From Diphasiastrum complanatum (Eukaryota; Streptophyta; Lycopodiopsida; Lycopodiales; Lycopodiaceae): a stretch of 59,513 nucleotides of DNA. Positions 12,468 to 23,365 of the stretch are shown one piece after another. The notes under the pieces are model-generated. The model ran no database searches. It saw only the letters and a program-made list of their open reading frames with translations, and had not been told where the DNA came from. The first letter of the stretch is position 1, and each line of letters begins with the position of its first letter. The translations under genes and the position numbers were made by a program. The stretch is taken from contig MU833216.1 of the NCBI GenBank assembly GCA_029204225.1, forward strand, positions 1-59,513. The letters are read 5' to 3'.

Positions 12468-12481
12468 TTGGCTTTGATACC
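12468..12481 (-). other. Primer-binding-site-like sequence and LTR start
   Basis: GGCTTTGATACCA followed directly by TGTGAAATAAAAG. The minus strand reads TGGTATCAAAGCC, a primer site, so another minus-strand LTR fragment begins at 12482. Its body to the left has been replaced by the neighbouring plus-strand LTR. Confidence 0.5.
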
Positions 12482-13036
12482 ATGTGAAATAAAAGTACAA
12501 TTAGGACCATAAATGGATTCATCCAATTTACAAACCTTATTGGTTGCATTACTATCAACATCTCCATCAAAACTGACACCTAGAATTGACACAATGTAGA
12601 TCTATAAGCAAGAGCAATCTAAACAAACTGCTTCAAGATAAAATAGGCCTCACACACGTGAGCCACAGCCTGATGTATGGACAGAGACCTTAGCGCAAAG
12701 CACTAACATTAATTGAAACATTAGATCCACCAAAATGCATGATCTGGCATCTATGATATCTTGCTCTAGGTACTAATGTTTGACAAATATTGAGATTCAT
12801 AATACCTCGTTCAAGATACCAAGGCCCAAAAAATATCAGCATCACTATACCTCATGCAAGGTGTTGTAGCACAATGTATTTGAACAAGTCTTACTATAGC
12901 TCTTAATGTGTTATTATAAGTTTGTAATGGCTAGAAGGAGAAAATTGTTTTTTGGTAAGTCCGTAGAAGATTACTATTCCAATAATATAGGAAAAATAAA
13001 CATAAAAATTACACATAATATAAAGCCTGTTAAAAT

Positions 13037-13168
13037 CCGGACACTTCAACAATCACATTCACATCTATTTGGAGTCCTAAATAATCATGCATTTTTCACA
13101 TCCCGACACTTCAACAATCACATTCACATCTCTTTTGAGTCCTAAATAATCATGCATTTTTCACATCA
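13037..13168. repeat. 65-bp tandem duplication
   Basis: Two near-identical copies with a 65-base offset (ACACTTCAACAATCACATTC at 13041 and again at 13106). They differ at a few bases. Confidence 0.85.
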
Positions 13169-13241
13169 ATGTTATGCAAAAGTTGACATTCTTTTTGCAG
13201 ATTGAAGACACTATAAGATTATATGTAGTTTATTAGTAAAT

Positions 13242-13345
<104 letters not shown>

Positions 13346-13599
13346 TGTAAAAAAAATTTGATATTACATGTTTGTAATAGCATGAGAATGATCACAATTT
13401 AGCTCCCTCCCCACCCGAATGTTGCTCAAGTTTCAATCCCTTCCCCTGAGCTTTTTTAAGAAAGGTCGAGGGCTTGCCCATTTTTGAGCTTCTGTAGCCC
13501 AAAATTCTTTCAAAAGCTCAAAGGAATTAGAGAGCGAAGCCCACTATAAATCCTTGGATAGATTTTTTCGAAAGTTCAAAAAAAGCTTTTGAACCTTCC

Positions 13600-13920
13600 C
13601 GCGTGTTTCCCCACTGAATCAAAGTACATCGCAACCTCTCAAGCTACAAAGGAAGCAATTTGGTTGAGGAATTTACTCTCTGAATCCTTGAATGCCTTGA
13701 CCTTCAAACTTAGTTTTACGCAGAATCTTCTGTGTGTATCCAGAATTAATGCTTTGGTAAAAATATCTGCTGTCATATCTTGCGTTCTATAGTATTGCAA
13801 TCTGACTTCGTTGAGAACTTTGCTTCTGACGAAATGATACTTCAATTCAATGTGCTTACTCCTGGAATGAAATCTAGGGTTGGCTGATAAAGCGATGGCA
13901 CTTTGATTATCACACAATAA
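13600..13920 (-). pseudogene. Copia RNase H fragment folded back on itself
   Basis: The minus strand from 13917 to about 13700 encodes the end of copia RNase H (CDNQSAIALSANPRFHSRSK, IELKYHFVR, DMTADIFTKAL). The plus strand at 13600-13690 encodes the piece that normally lies just before it (TESKYIATSQATKEAIWLRN). The two halves of one domain therefore point at each other, so an inversion or fold-back event broke the element here. Both halves are open over their short lengths but neither is functional. Confidence 0.8.
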
Positions 13921-13944
13921 TGTCGTCGGAACCCTAAACCCTTT

Positions 13945-14180
13945 GATGGATATATATTATTATGCATATATGCATATCTACATATACATCAATAAGATAT
14001 ATCTATATACTATAGATATATGTACATATACATGCATGTATATACATATATGTATCTATACATATGTTTAATTGTTTATTTATTTACCTATTTATATTTA
14101 TATATTTATTTATATATAGGTATGTATGTATGTACTATGTATATACACTATACATATACATATATTAATAGATAGATATA
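13945..14180. repeat. AT-rich TATA/ATGTA low-complexity tract
   Basis: Imperfect runs of ATATAC, ATGTAT and TATTTA motifs. No coding content. Confidence 0.85.
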
Positions 14181-16230
14181 TAATGCTCAATTTGTTATGT
14201 GAAACTATTCAACATGTTACTAAGTTGTTCAATGTATCCTTCAACAGTGGACGAAATAGTGCAATTAATTGCAACAAACTTACGTTGGGAGAGCAGTTCA
14301 CCGTAGTTGAATTAACTTGCATAAACACATCCAAATTGACCTTTCACCTCGTTATTAAGCTGGATAAGGGTGATAGAAGAATAGCCTCACACTGTCAGCA
14401 ATAATAATTTTGGTACAGTTGCATTTCAGTCCTCAACTATATTTTGTATAGTGTGTCTCATTAACAAGAACTATAGCTAGACAGCCATATATACTAAAGG
14501 TTATTGCATCTTGTCTAGACTCTTAATTTCTATTATGAATATTTCAAAAGCTTGCTGGAGTTTATGGGTACTACATATTTGGCGCATAACTACAAAAATA
14601 TACATTGAGAATGTTCACTTTTGACACTTTCAAATGTGAATAGCAAATGCTAGCAAACAAATGATGCAATATACATGGTTTATTAACCAGTCTCCATTTT
14701 CATCTCAAAGCCCATTTGACATTAGATTGTACTCAGGCTTTGCATGAACTTCACCAATCAACACGTGTTTTATAATCTTACCATGCATCAAAATGTTGTC
14801 ATTGTAGTTTGGAAACACCACAAAAGGTAAAATCAAGTGGTATTAAATGATATGCTTAGAAGGTAAGGGACATGTTTGTACGAGTGATTGCTAGTTTCAG
14901 ATGTAGAAGAAAGGTATTCCCCTATTGTCAAGTCAGGGTCACTGTTAGGTTAGAATACTATGTACAATCAAATCAACACCTGCAATGTTTATTACACCTT
15001 GATTCCAGCATATTGGAATGAAACAAGTCATTGGAAATGGAACATGTATTAACAAGCCCAAGAAAGACATTCGTTCCTCATTTGCCATGAACAGATCTAC
15101 TCTATAACAGGAATATGGATTGTGATGTCTATATAGAGGTTTTAAATCAGTAGCTACTTTCTTTTCAGACAGCTATAGCTATTTCAAAAAGCATCATCTC
15201 GATGCATTCTCAGAAACTGACAAAGAGTGATCCACCAAGAAAACAAAATAAATGCATCTTTTCCTACTGACATCGTAGAATGTTACTGACCCTGCAAAAT
15301 TTAGAGGTTCATTTGGAGTTGTTGCTGCTCTGGATGCTAAAAAAATAGGATTTGAACTGTGCTTTGGATAATCGAGGTATCTTTTGGCAAGGACTTTTAA
15401 ATATAATCTTCTCCTGGGTAAGGGTGGTCGTGGTATAGTTGAGTGACTGAATTCTATTTCTGACAATCTGAGGTGCGTTAGCTCGAGCCTAAACACCATC
15501 AGGGTTACATTAGAAGAAATATGCAATCATTTCACAAAAGTATGAGGAGAATCTTGAAATTGAGTATTCAAAAAATGTAAACATACACTGCAAATCTAAA
15601 AAGCAAATCACACTTATTATTCAGCATAAAATACCCTGCTCTGGTCACACTTATTATTCAATATAACATACCCTGCTCTGGCCACTGGAATTAGAGAACC
15701 TATTATCATCTCAGAATTGGACTCAGATGCAAGAATATTGGAACGCTGTAGTCATGGGATTGGTACATCACTAGGCAACACCCGGTTGCAGTACCACATT
15801 GTTTGTATTGCATCATGATCTGGGTAGCAACAGATTGGCCTCAGTTTATGAAAACTTCTAAAAATCTGGTTCTCTCAGCTTCATATGTTCAGAGCCACCA
15901 AAACAAACATGTCCATCGTTGTGAAGGAAAAATATAAGGATTCACTTTTACATGTTTCAAGGTATTTTGAGATTTGTAACTCATGATTGAATTGCTCAAA
16001 CCATCCATAGAGCGGAATCTAGAGCAATACAAAGCTTACTCTCCACAAAAAATTCACACACAAGGTGAAAGTGAGAAAAAGGGGAGCCTTTATTTGTACT
16101 TAATCCGACCAATTCAAAGCATGGTCCATCCAAGAGAGAAACATGAAGTGCTTTCTATTTGTGAGCATGCGCACAAAAACAGATGGTACACCAAATGCAA
16201 TTGTCACCATAACCATTGTAGTCTCAATGC
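14181..16230. other. Intergenic region downstream of the CLASSY-like gene
   Basis: No recognised gene. One minus-strand open frame (15194-15526, 110 codons, containing LPRRRLYLKVLAKRYLDYPK and FAGSVTFYDVSRKR) has non-repetitive, protein-like composition and could be an exon of an unidentified gene, but no family was recognised. A direct duplication around CACTTATTATTCA...CCCTGCTCTGG lies at 15609-15680. The 3' untranslated region of the gene at 16231 should lie in the right part. Confidence 0.4.
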
Positions 16231-18084
16231 TTACAAAAACTTGTTTTTGTACACTTGAAATACATGCCGCATTAATGCATGGCTTTCAAGAAATTGGTCC
16301 TCAAATTGACCAGTCAGCTCTCGTAATTCACTGTTTGGAATATCAGCTTCGATAAGGATTGGATCAAAAAGAATTTTTGAGAGCCACTCCTTTTGAGTTG
16401 AAGCCTTCTCAATCTTTTTCTCTGCATTTATTTCTGCCACAAGGCGATAAACAAAGACCTTGTGCTTTTGACCAATTCTGAATGCTCGGGAAATTGCCTG
16501 TCGTGCTACAGCAGGATTCCAGGGAATATCAAGGAAAACGATTCGAGATGCACCAACAAGAGAGATTCCCTCTCCACAAGCCTTAATGGATCCAAAGAGT
16601 ACGATTGAATCTTTGCCCTCATTAAACTCCCTTATTGTGATCTCCCTTTCTTCAGATGTTGTTTTCCCATCTAGTCGAAAAATTTGGACTCCTTTTTGCC
16701 AACCAAAGATTTGAAATAACATACTCTCCAAAAGAAAAAGAGGATCTAAATACTGGCTAAAAACTAATAGTTTTTCGTTGGAATGTACACAGAGCTCCAG
16801 CAAGTCAAAAACAAACTTCGTTTTTGTTCCTTCTTGAGGAGTGTTTTTCCGAAAGATACTTAATCCTCCGGATTTACTTTCTTCAGACGACAAACCAATC
16901 TTTGACAAACAAGGATGAATACATATCCCTGTCATTGAGGTCTCTAGCTTCATTCTATTATTTGTACATGTCTTCTCAAGTAATCCAAGTGCCTTATGCT
17001 GTTCGGGCATAAGTTTCAAAAAAATTGTGAAGTCACAAATACCAGGCAAGTTCTCTAGAACTTCTCCTTTATACCAGTTAACAAAGGGACGTACAAGATT
17101 TTGAAGTTTTTTAAGAGAGGCAATTCTTTCTTCTCGACTTCCTTTCTCTATCTTATCGCCAAAATTTTCCTGAAAAATCCTCTGTTCAATTGGATAAGTT
17201 GAACCCATCTTGTGCATCTCATTAGAAAGATCCACTTTACCAATCAAGTCAATTTCACTACTAAGACTAGCCGCATAACTAGGAATCACTTTCAAAAAAT
17301 CAGGCTTGACAAGCCTAAGAAGATTGAAGAGCTCTTCAAAATTGTTTTGAAACACAGTACCTGATAACAAGACTCGACGCTTTGTTCTAACTTGCATAAG
17401 CGCATCAAGTATCCTCGTGTTCTTTGTGCGTGGGAAATGCCCTTCATCTAAAAAAAGGAGGTCGGGAACCTCCAACAACAAATTTTTTATTTCATTCTTG
17501 ATCCCTTTTGTATTGTTACCATCATAAACAAAGTGGGCAAATTGACAATAGCCGACTAAAAGGACGCTGGTTGTCCTTGTCCACTCCTTCAACATTTGCA
17601 GTTGTCCCCACCGAAATACCTCCTTAGTATCGGTCGGACACTCAAATGCTTGGTTACTTTTAACCACGTTCTTCTCTACAGTTTTATGGACTTCATAAAG
17701 GTTGTGTAAAGGAATTGGCTTCACTGCCCATTTCCTAAACTCAAACACCCAAGGAAGCAGCAGGCCTTTTGGGGCAATGATTAATACCCTTTTATCCGGA
17801 TATTTGGCCAGGAATGCTTGTAAGAAAGCAATGGTTAAAAGTGTTTTTCCAGTGCCTGGTGCGTGTGCCAAGACACACCCACACCCCTCCTCACCAAGTA
17901 TGTTGCGCCCCAAAAATTCAAAGCCTTGAATTTGATGAGGCTGCATCATGGCTTTGAAATGGGGGTGCAGTTGTAGTTCTACAGCAGATTCCTGTTGCCT
18001 TTCATCATGCTGCATTCCACCTCTCCATTCAGATCTAATAGAATCTTGCTCTTTGCTGATACATATACGTTTCTTCTTTGATAC
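16231..18084 (-). CDS. CLASSY/DRD1-like SNF2 chromatin remodeller, last exon (helicase core)
   Basis: Encodes about 617 residues holding both SNF2 ATPase lobes. Counting from the internal Met at 18015: Walker A at residues 50-58 (AHAPGTGKT), a DEGH box (LLFLDEGHFPRTKN; SNF2 proteins usually have DEAH, and the CLSY/DRD1 group has DEGH), then lobe 2 with LLVFSQYLDPL, LDGKTTSEERE, and motif VI QAISRAFRIGQ. The end, FLESHALMRHVFQVYKN before the stop at 16231, fits the FLES-type C-terminus of the family. The exon begins at 18084 after a TTCAG acceptor, in phase 0. In Arabidopsis CLSY1-4 recruit Pol IV and DRD1 acts with Pol V in RNA-directed DNA methylation. Which clade this belongs to cannot be settled by eye. 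The frame is intact, so this looks like a functional nuclear gene. Confidence 0.93.
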   Translation of the reverse strand, partial: VSKKKRICISKEQDSIRSEWRGGMQHDERQQESAVELQLHPHFKAMMQPHQIQGFEFLGRNILGEEGCGCVLAHAPGTGKTLLTIAFLQAFLAKYPDKRVLIIAPKGLLLPWVFEFRKWAVKPIPLHNLYEVHKTVEKNVVKSNQAFECPTDTKEVFRWGQLQMLKEWTRTTSVLLVGYCQFAHFVYDGNNTKGIKNEIKNLLLEVPDLLFLDEGHFPRTKNTRILDALMQVRTKRRVLLSGTVFQNNFEELFNLLRLVKPDFLKVIPSYAASLSSEIDLIGKVDLSNEMHKMGSTYPIEQRIFQENFGDKIEKGSREERIASLKKLQNLVRPFVNWYKGEVLENLPGICDFTIFLKLMPEQHKALGLLEKTCTNNRMKLETSMTGICIHPCLSKIGLSSEESKSGGLSIFRKNTPQEGTKTKFVFDLLELCVHSNEKLLVFSQYLDPLFLLESMLFQIFGWQKGVQIFRLDGKTTSEEREITIREFNEGKDSIVLFGSIKACGEGISLVGASRIVFLDIPWNPAVARQAISRAFRIGQKHKVFVYRLVAEINAEKKIEKASTQKEWLSKILFDPILIEADIPNSELRELTGQFEDQFLESHALMRHVFQVYKNKFL

Positions 18085-18793
18085 CTGAAGATTCCAGAAT
18101 ATTGTAAGATAATATATTTTCAGTTTTTAGTGTCACATAAATGAGAAACTCATAAGACTACAGCACTTCAAGTAGTCTACTATGGAAAACTGAATTAGAA
18201 GTAGCTACAAGACAAACACCTGAACAATGGAAAGCTCTAAGTAGACGAATCAAATACGAGTAACCTTGATCCTTACAGTTACACAAATGTTGACCACACT
18301 TCTTTTATGAATATATTGCATGAAGGATATTTATCATCAGATGTCAGAGGAATCTTGAAGAATAAAAGGTCTAATCCAAAAAAGAAGAAATGTTGTGTAC
18401 ATGATAAAACATAAAGACAAATTTAAGTCTTCAACCACTTCGATCCTAGAGAACCATGCAAGGAGTTTTCTCGATCTTTACAAAATTCACAGCTCCCCAA
18501 GGATCAAGTGTTTAACGAGAACAAAGCTTCTGTTCTACATATTTAAAGTTCATAAAATCAGCCAATCAATTATAACTAGCAAAAGGTATTTTCAGACATT
18601 GTATACAGGGAAAGCAAGCCTTTAATTGTTGTTTCAACAGAGAATACCACGCTTCTATTATGCTTCCCTTTCCTAATCAACTACTTTATGTCAAGACTCA
18701 AGATGATACAAGTATTAAGTCACCCATAAGAAGCTGGAAGTTGAAAAACAAAAATGGCCAACTTCTACCAGAAAGACACGAGAACAAGCTTAC
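18085..18793 (-). other. Intron of the CLASSY/DRD1-like gene
   Basis: Bounded on the minus strand by GTAAGC at the donor (exon ends ...GGAACACA) and by TTCAG before 18084. About 709 bases, AT-rich, with no inserted gene seen. Confidence 0.8.
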
Positions 18794-18952
18794 TGTGTTC
18801 CAGTAGAACTCATGAATATTCTCAATATGCTTGCCAATGAAACCGCAGGTACAACATACATAACCTACTTCATTCCTCAAAACAAAATGGTGATTGCATT
18901 GTACTTCATCTGCTACATCTCTCATACTTTGTCCTTCCAAAGCAGAACTTTC
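18794..18952 (-). CDS. CLASSY/DRD1-like gene, zinc-ribbon-type exon
   Basis: 53 codons, phase 0 at both ends. Contains CNHHFVLRNEVGYVCCTCGF followed by IGKHIENIHEFYWN. The C...H/VCxxCGF pattern just before the SNF2 core is a hallmark of the CLSY/DRD1 family. The acceptor is GTTTTGCAG before GAAAGTTC; the donor is ACA|GTAAGC. Joined to the next exon it reads WNT-VSKKKR, a basic linker leading into the helicase domain. Confidence 0.9.
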
Positions 18953-19762
18953 CTGCAAAACCAGCATAGAAGTTCAACTGAAAAGATACACCTTGAATCA
19001 ACTATCAGTTCTTTACCTAGCTAGAGAGACTACAAATTCTGTGCGATCTGGTTATATTGACAATAACCTAGCTGAGAGCAATCCAGCTGGAGATCATCAC
19101 TTTTGATATGTTTCTAGGGTTCCCACCGAAGAGATTAGCAACATTAGAAATGCTATCAAGTATAAACCTACGGTAATCAAGGAGGCGTATAGCTAAAACA
19201 CACATGCGCACGTGCACACACACACTCACACACGCATATACATACAATGAAGTCAACCCACGTTACACTTCCAGTTTTAAGAATTCAAACTTTTCAAAAA
19301 AAAGTCCAAATTTTTTCTTTTTGTACAAACATTAAGTCCACAAAAATAAAACAGGCGAAGTGGTCACGCTGGACATTACGGTGTAGCCTTGGTAAAAATG
19401 GAAGGATGCCTCATGGATATTTAAGCTAATAATCATCGCGCTCTGCGTGTTACATTGAGAAATTGAACTTTTAAATAGGAAAAAAGTCCAAATTTTTATT
19501 TTCTTGTACATACATTAAAATCACAGAATTAGAAGAGGTGAAGTGGTCAAGCTGGTAACTATGGTGTGCCTTGGTAAAGATGGAAGGATTACTCATGGAT
19601 ATTTAAGCTGATAATCATTGTGTACCTTAGTAGAAAGTTATCCCAACTCTGCCCTTTGATCTTGAACACAGACTACAATGATTTTTGGGGGTTATTTCTG
19701 TCTATGTCATAAGTATAGGCAGTAGGTACACTGACAGAATTGGAAAATAATAGAGGACTTAC
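18953..19762 (-). other. Intron of the CLASSY/DRD1-like gene, with duplication
   Basis: About 810-base intron. It contains a diverged tandem duplication at 19263-19625 with an offset near 177 bases; both copies carry AAGTCCAAATTTTT, GTGGTCA and TCATGGATATTTAAGCT. A CA/GT-rich run lies at 19199-19240. No gene seen. Confidence 0.7.
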
Positions 19763-19804
19763 TGTATCAGTAACTTGCTGGAAAACGTCAAATAGATCTG
19801 GATT
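19763..19804 (-). CDS. CLASSY/DRD1-like gene, 14-codon micro-exon
   Basis: A 42-base exon encoding NPDLFDVFQQVTDT. Acceptor TTTTTAGTACAG and donor ACA|GTAAGT are both good, and the length keeps phase 0 on both sides. It links the acidic LWKDMA exon to the zinc-ribbon exon. It was chosen because the flanking exons need an in-phase joint and the peptide looks family-like. Confidence 0.7.
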
Positions 19805-19896
19805 CTGTACTAAAAAGAAACTCCAGGATGAGCAGATAAAACTTATGCTGAGAAGGGGCCAGTTACTAGGAGACATGCAGAAAATAATCCTCTTAC

Positions 19897-20399
19897 CTGT
19901 GCACAGGCAAGAGAGACTGCCATATCTTTCCACAAGACTCCCAAAGGGTCATCATTATCTCTAACATCATCATCGTCCATTCCTGGGAGCCTCAGGTCTG
20001 AATACTTAGAGTATCCCAAGTTGCTTGTTTGTGAAGATTGTTCCATGGTCATGGAATCTGGTATTTTCATACAATCATTCTCGCTTTGATTACCTTCTGA
20101 ATCACTGGAAGGTGATTTTGTATCAAGTTCTAGAGGTGAGCAACTACATTCATTTCTTGCAGCATGTAGGCCCTCATGCAGAACTTCTTGAAGGTTTCCA
20201 ACTGACGAATTTTCTAATCCTTCAACCTCTGGATTGCTATTTTTTAGTTTTTGGGATCTTTTGAACAGATTTTCAAGATTAATTTGCAACATTGCACACT
20301 CTGCTTGAATGTTCTTAATTTCTCGAACATGGTGGTCTATGGTAGCTTTTATGCCTTCATTCAGAAGTTTTTGCTTTGGTGCTTCAGCAAAACTAGAAC
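19897..20399 (-). CDS. CLASSY/DRD1-like gene, N-terminal exon
   Basis: About 168 codons. It starts with KQKLLNEGIKATIDHHVREI and a predicted coiled-coil-like stretch (EIKNIQAECAMLQINLENL), followed by a Ser/Asp/Glu-rich linker and DNDDPLGVLWKDMAVSLACA, whose LWK/EMA motif is shared by CLSY/DRD1 proteins. The donor CAG|GTAAGAGG is strong (phase 0). The acceptor TTTTGCAG lies just above 20399 and requires one base from an upstream exon. Confidence 0.82.
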
Positions 20400-21677
20400 C
20401 TGCAAAACACAGCATCAACAGGTCAATAATGTCTATACAAACTTATATTTCTCATACATTAAACACCTGCTTAGAATACCCAAAATCATTAAGAAACTCA
20501 AGCTGTTCAAATAATTCTGTCAGAATGGAGACAACTTGGGAGTTTCTTTCTAATGTGCTTAATATGTGTCTAAATTGCATTAAAACACAGTGATATGAAG
20601 TGCACATCTCATACATTCTGGCCGTTGTTTTAGCTTGAACAAACAAATGCAAGTGCACATGCTACAAACGTGTGTGTGTGCGTGCAGACACACATAAATA
20701 GTTGCACCTATATTCATGATTGTTTATTATTCAAAGAGGCCTCATTCTGAGGCGTCAACAGATTTGTGGCTTTGAAACAGGTTCAAATTTGGCTGCATTC
20801 CAGAACAACTGCACTAAGCACTTTTATGTTTCAAATTTCATTTCACATGCAATGGGATACCCAGCAATTGTTTGTGGCATAATGGACTGGTGTCAACGGC
20901 TGTAGTTTCATGCTAGGATAATAAGCCCTGTTTATATCCAGCTGATATGTTTCTGCTGTAGATAGTCAGTTTTTTAACTTTCAGTACATGCTACCGTGAC
21001 AGGCCACATTGACCTTGGTTTTGAATGTTGGAGATCAAATTTTTTTTACTCCATTTTATTCATTCCGCTACTACTAGTGATTTCGTTTCACAATGAGCAT
21101 TTTGAAATGAGTTTGCATTGCTAGCAAAACTTTTATGTTATACTACTCCGCATGTACTTATATATGAGACTATCGCGTTACTAAACTAACCATTAGTACA
21201 TACCATGTTCCAAACAAAACACATTCAGAACAAGCTAAAAAACTCAGAAAGTAATTTTTTTTCCTACAGCATAGTTGTCAGGCGTATAAAACAAGGTCAT
21301 TCCAAAGACCATACAAAACTGATTTTGTTTGTTTGTCTGGATTGTTGTACTTTTATTTTTTACACTGAAACGTTTCAAACTTTATTATTTTTATATGTTT
21401 CTTACCGTACATTCGGAACAAACCATCTCGCGGGGGAGTGTTATGGACATGCCTTGCATAGTCATATTTCACTGTTATAACCATACAAGTACGCACAACT
21501 TATTAGGGTCTCACAATTGCTTTTACAGGCCTAATTTGTTATTTTTATACCCTCTATTTAGATAAGGATATTTCAATAAATAAGGCTAGATGCCCCAATT
21601 TGGAACCCCACAAGAGGTCAGATATGGAACGTTCCACATTCTTTCCATTTCAATATAGCTAGGGACTAAGGATCTAC
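20400..21677 (-). other. Probable first intron / 5' region of the CLASSY/DRD1-like gene
   Basis: About 1.28 kb. It includes a GT/CA-rich spot near 20660-20690 and otherwise unremarkable AT-rich sequence. Intron status depends on the candidate first exon at 21678-21786. Confidence 0.4.
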
Positions 21678-21786
21678 CATTTCTCGGATTATGAGTTTTG
21701 TGTTCTGAGCTTCTTGAAGGGGATTCTCTATGTTTTCTAGACATCTTGGCTGGAGATTTGCCTGGGCTATCGTTGTTATTCATCAC
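21678..21786 (-). CDS. Candidate first exon of the CLASSY/DRD1-like gene
   Basis: An ATG at 21786 opens a basic, Ser-rich stretch (MMNNNDSPGKSPAKMSRKHR...). A possible donor AATG|GTAGAT at 21678 leaves exactly the one-base overhang the exon at 20399 needs, giving a Gly codon at the joint. The whole protein would then be about 890 residues, a plausible DRD1-like size. Phase agreement alone is a one-in-three chance, so this is tentative. Confidence 0.3.
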
Positions 21787-21789
21787 ATT

Positions 21790-22620
21790 TTCTTTGTTAA
21801 AGATTGCTTAGTGGATGCTATTTGTTGTTTCTTTATGCAAATACATAACTCATCTTTCTTATTGCCCAACGACTTGATGATTAATTATGCAAGAGCATTA
21901 AATTTGACTAATGTACGCTCTGTCAAGATGCTTTTCTCCATCTTAAAACTATTCTTGGTACTGCTCTTGTTCTTGTTTTACCTTATTTCAAAAAGCACTT
22001 CAGTGTCGAAACTGATGCTAGCAGTTGTCAATGTAGGAGCCCTCCTTCGCCAAGATTATGGTGTTACTGCTTATGAGTCTCGTCATTACGTTCGTCCGGA
22101 GCATTCATCTGAGTTAGAGGCAGAGCATTGATTGTAGCTCTGTTATTTTATTTTTAGCAGTTTGATATCATGTTCTATGTTTGGCGGCCATATGGTCGAA
22201 CACTGTATTCAGACCATTTTCCATACTATATTCAGTGTTGGACGTACTTTATTCGCTGCACATTTTGTATTTGTCGATTTGTAATTGTTATGCTCTGTTT
22301 TCAATTTTATTTCGAATGGTATGTGCGTAATTACAATTAGTTTCAACTACATAGATTGATAGCAGATGCACAACACAGAAATACAACCCCCTTTATAGCA
22401 TTTCATAAACACACATACTACATTGCAATACACCAGGCACGCTGCACAAAAAACACACCATACATTAATTCATCAGATGTATCAAAATTACAATACGTAT
22501 CCCTGCCATATAAGGCTGGGGCTATTCTTTACACTGTTAGACAATAAATGCTGCCACATCTACTGCCGAAAATTACATAACAACAGTCAGCCACATACGG
22601 CCAGACCCCATCTATTCTAA
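21790..22620. other. Intergenic stretch upstream of the CLASSY-like gene
   Basis: No gene recognised on either strand. It would include the promoter of the minus-strand gene if its first exon is at 21678-21786. Confidence 0.5.
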
Positions 22621-22626
22621 ACATTC

Positions 22627-22743
22627 CTATGGATCCTCCACTAACTCGCCCTCGTTAGGTGCATTGTTCTGACGCTCTCGCTCTGCCTCCCGGTTAGCCC
22701 GAGCTGCCTCCTGGTTAGCACGACGGCGGGCAAATCTAGCCAT
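22627..22743 (-). other. Small charged open frame, unidentified
   Basis: 38 codons from an ATG at 22743 encoding MARFARRRANQEAARANREA and a further acidic tail ending GELVEDP. It is strongly charged and helix-prone. No family recognised. It could be the end of a transposon protein, because transposon sequence lies nearby, or chance. Confidence 0.2.
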
Positions 22744-22786
22744 GTAGAATATTGTACATTTTGTCAATATTGTTTGTTGGTTACTT

Positions 22787-23085
22787 GATTGGGTCCATGG
22801 TCTGCTCCTCCACAGTGCCCACGTGACGGTGTACCTGTCCGGATGTATTGCTCCCCCACATGCTGCACTTCGATTGGGTCCATGGTCTGCTCCTCCACAG
22901 TGCCCATGTGACGGTGTACCTGCCCCATGTATTGCTCCCCCACATGCTGCACTCCGATTGGGTCCGTGGTCTGCTCCCCCACAGTGCCCATGTGACGGTG
23001 TACCTGTCCGGATTTGCTGCCCCCCCACATGCTGCACTCCCATTGATCACCAGGTCTGCTCTCCCACAGTGCCCCCAATACAGTC
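22787..23085. repeat. Minisatellite, about 85-bp unit, 3.5 copies
   Basis: The unit begins GATTGGGTCCATGGTCTGCT and includes CACAGTGCCC, GTGACGGTGTACCTG and CCCCCACATGCTGCACT. Copies start near 22787, 22872, 22956 and 23042, giving periods of 85, 84 and 86. Because the period is not always a multiple of three, the open frames across it on the minus strand are not evidence of a gene. Confidence 0.92.
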
Positions 23086-23177
23086 CCCTGTACAGTAACA
23101 TCTTTTTTCTAAACCCTAGCCCTTTTTTTCCTGAATTTTTTACCTTGTATTAGCCTGTTAAAAGGGTTTTTTATTAA

Positions 23178-23205
23178 AATAATAATAATAATAATAATAA
23201 TAAAA
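23178..23205. repeat. (AAT)n microsatellite
   Basis: About nine AAT units. Confidence 0.95.
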
Positions 23206-23262
23206 TATTATTTTTGTGGTGCCGCCTTGGTACCGCTGGTCTGAGGGCGGCACCATAACCGC

Positions 23263-23304
23263 GGTACCACCATTATGATACCGCGGTACCATAATGGCGG
23301 TACC
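23263..23304. repeat. 42-bp near-perfect palindrome
   Basis: Arms GGTACCACCATTATG and CATAATGGCGGTACC flank a centre of ATACCGCGGTAC; only two mismatched pairs. A related GGTACCGCTGG...GGCGGCACC lies just to the left (23228-23253). It can form a cruciform or hairpin. It may be terminal or subterminal sequence of a DNA transposon such as the hAT relic that follows. Confidence 0.8.
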
Positions 23305-23318
23305 ACATGCCACTATGA

Positions 23319-23320
<2 letters not shown>

Positions 23321-23361
<41 letters not shown>
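23321..23361. repeat. (TA)n microsatellite
   Basis: About 20 TA units. Confidence 0.97.

Positions 23362-23365
<4 letters not shown>

Noticed and set aside
22787-23085. Possible CRISPR-like array
   Set aside because: Units are contiguous minisatellite copies without unique spacers, in a plant nuclear context.
22627-23101. Overlapping minus-strand open frames of about 100-140 codons
   Set aside because: Created by an 85-bp minisatellite; several frames are open at once and no family matches.
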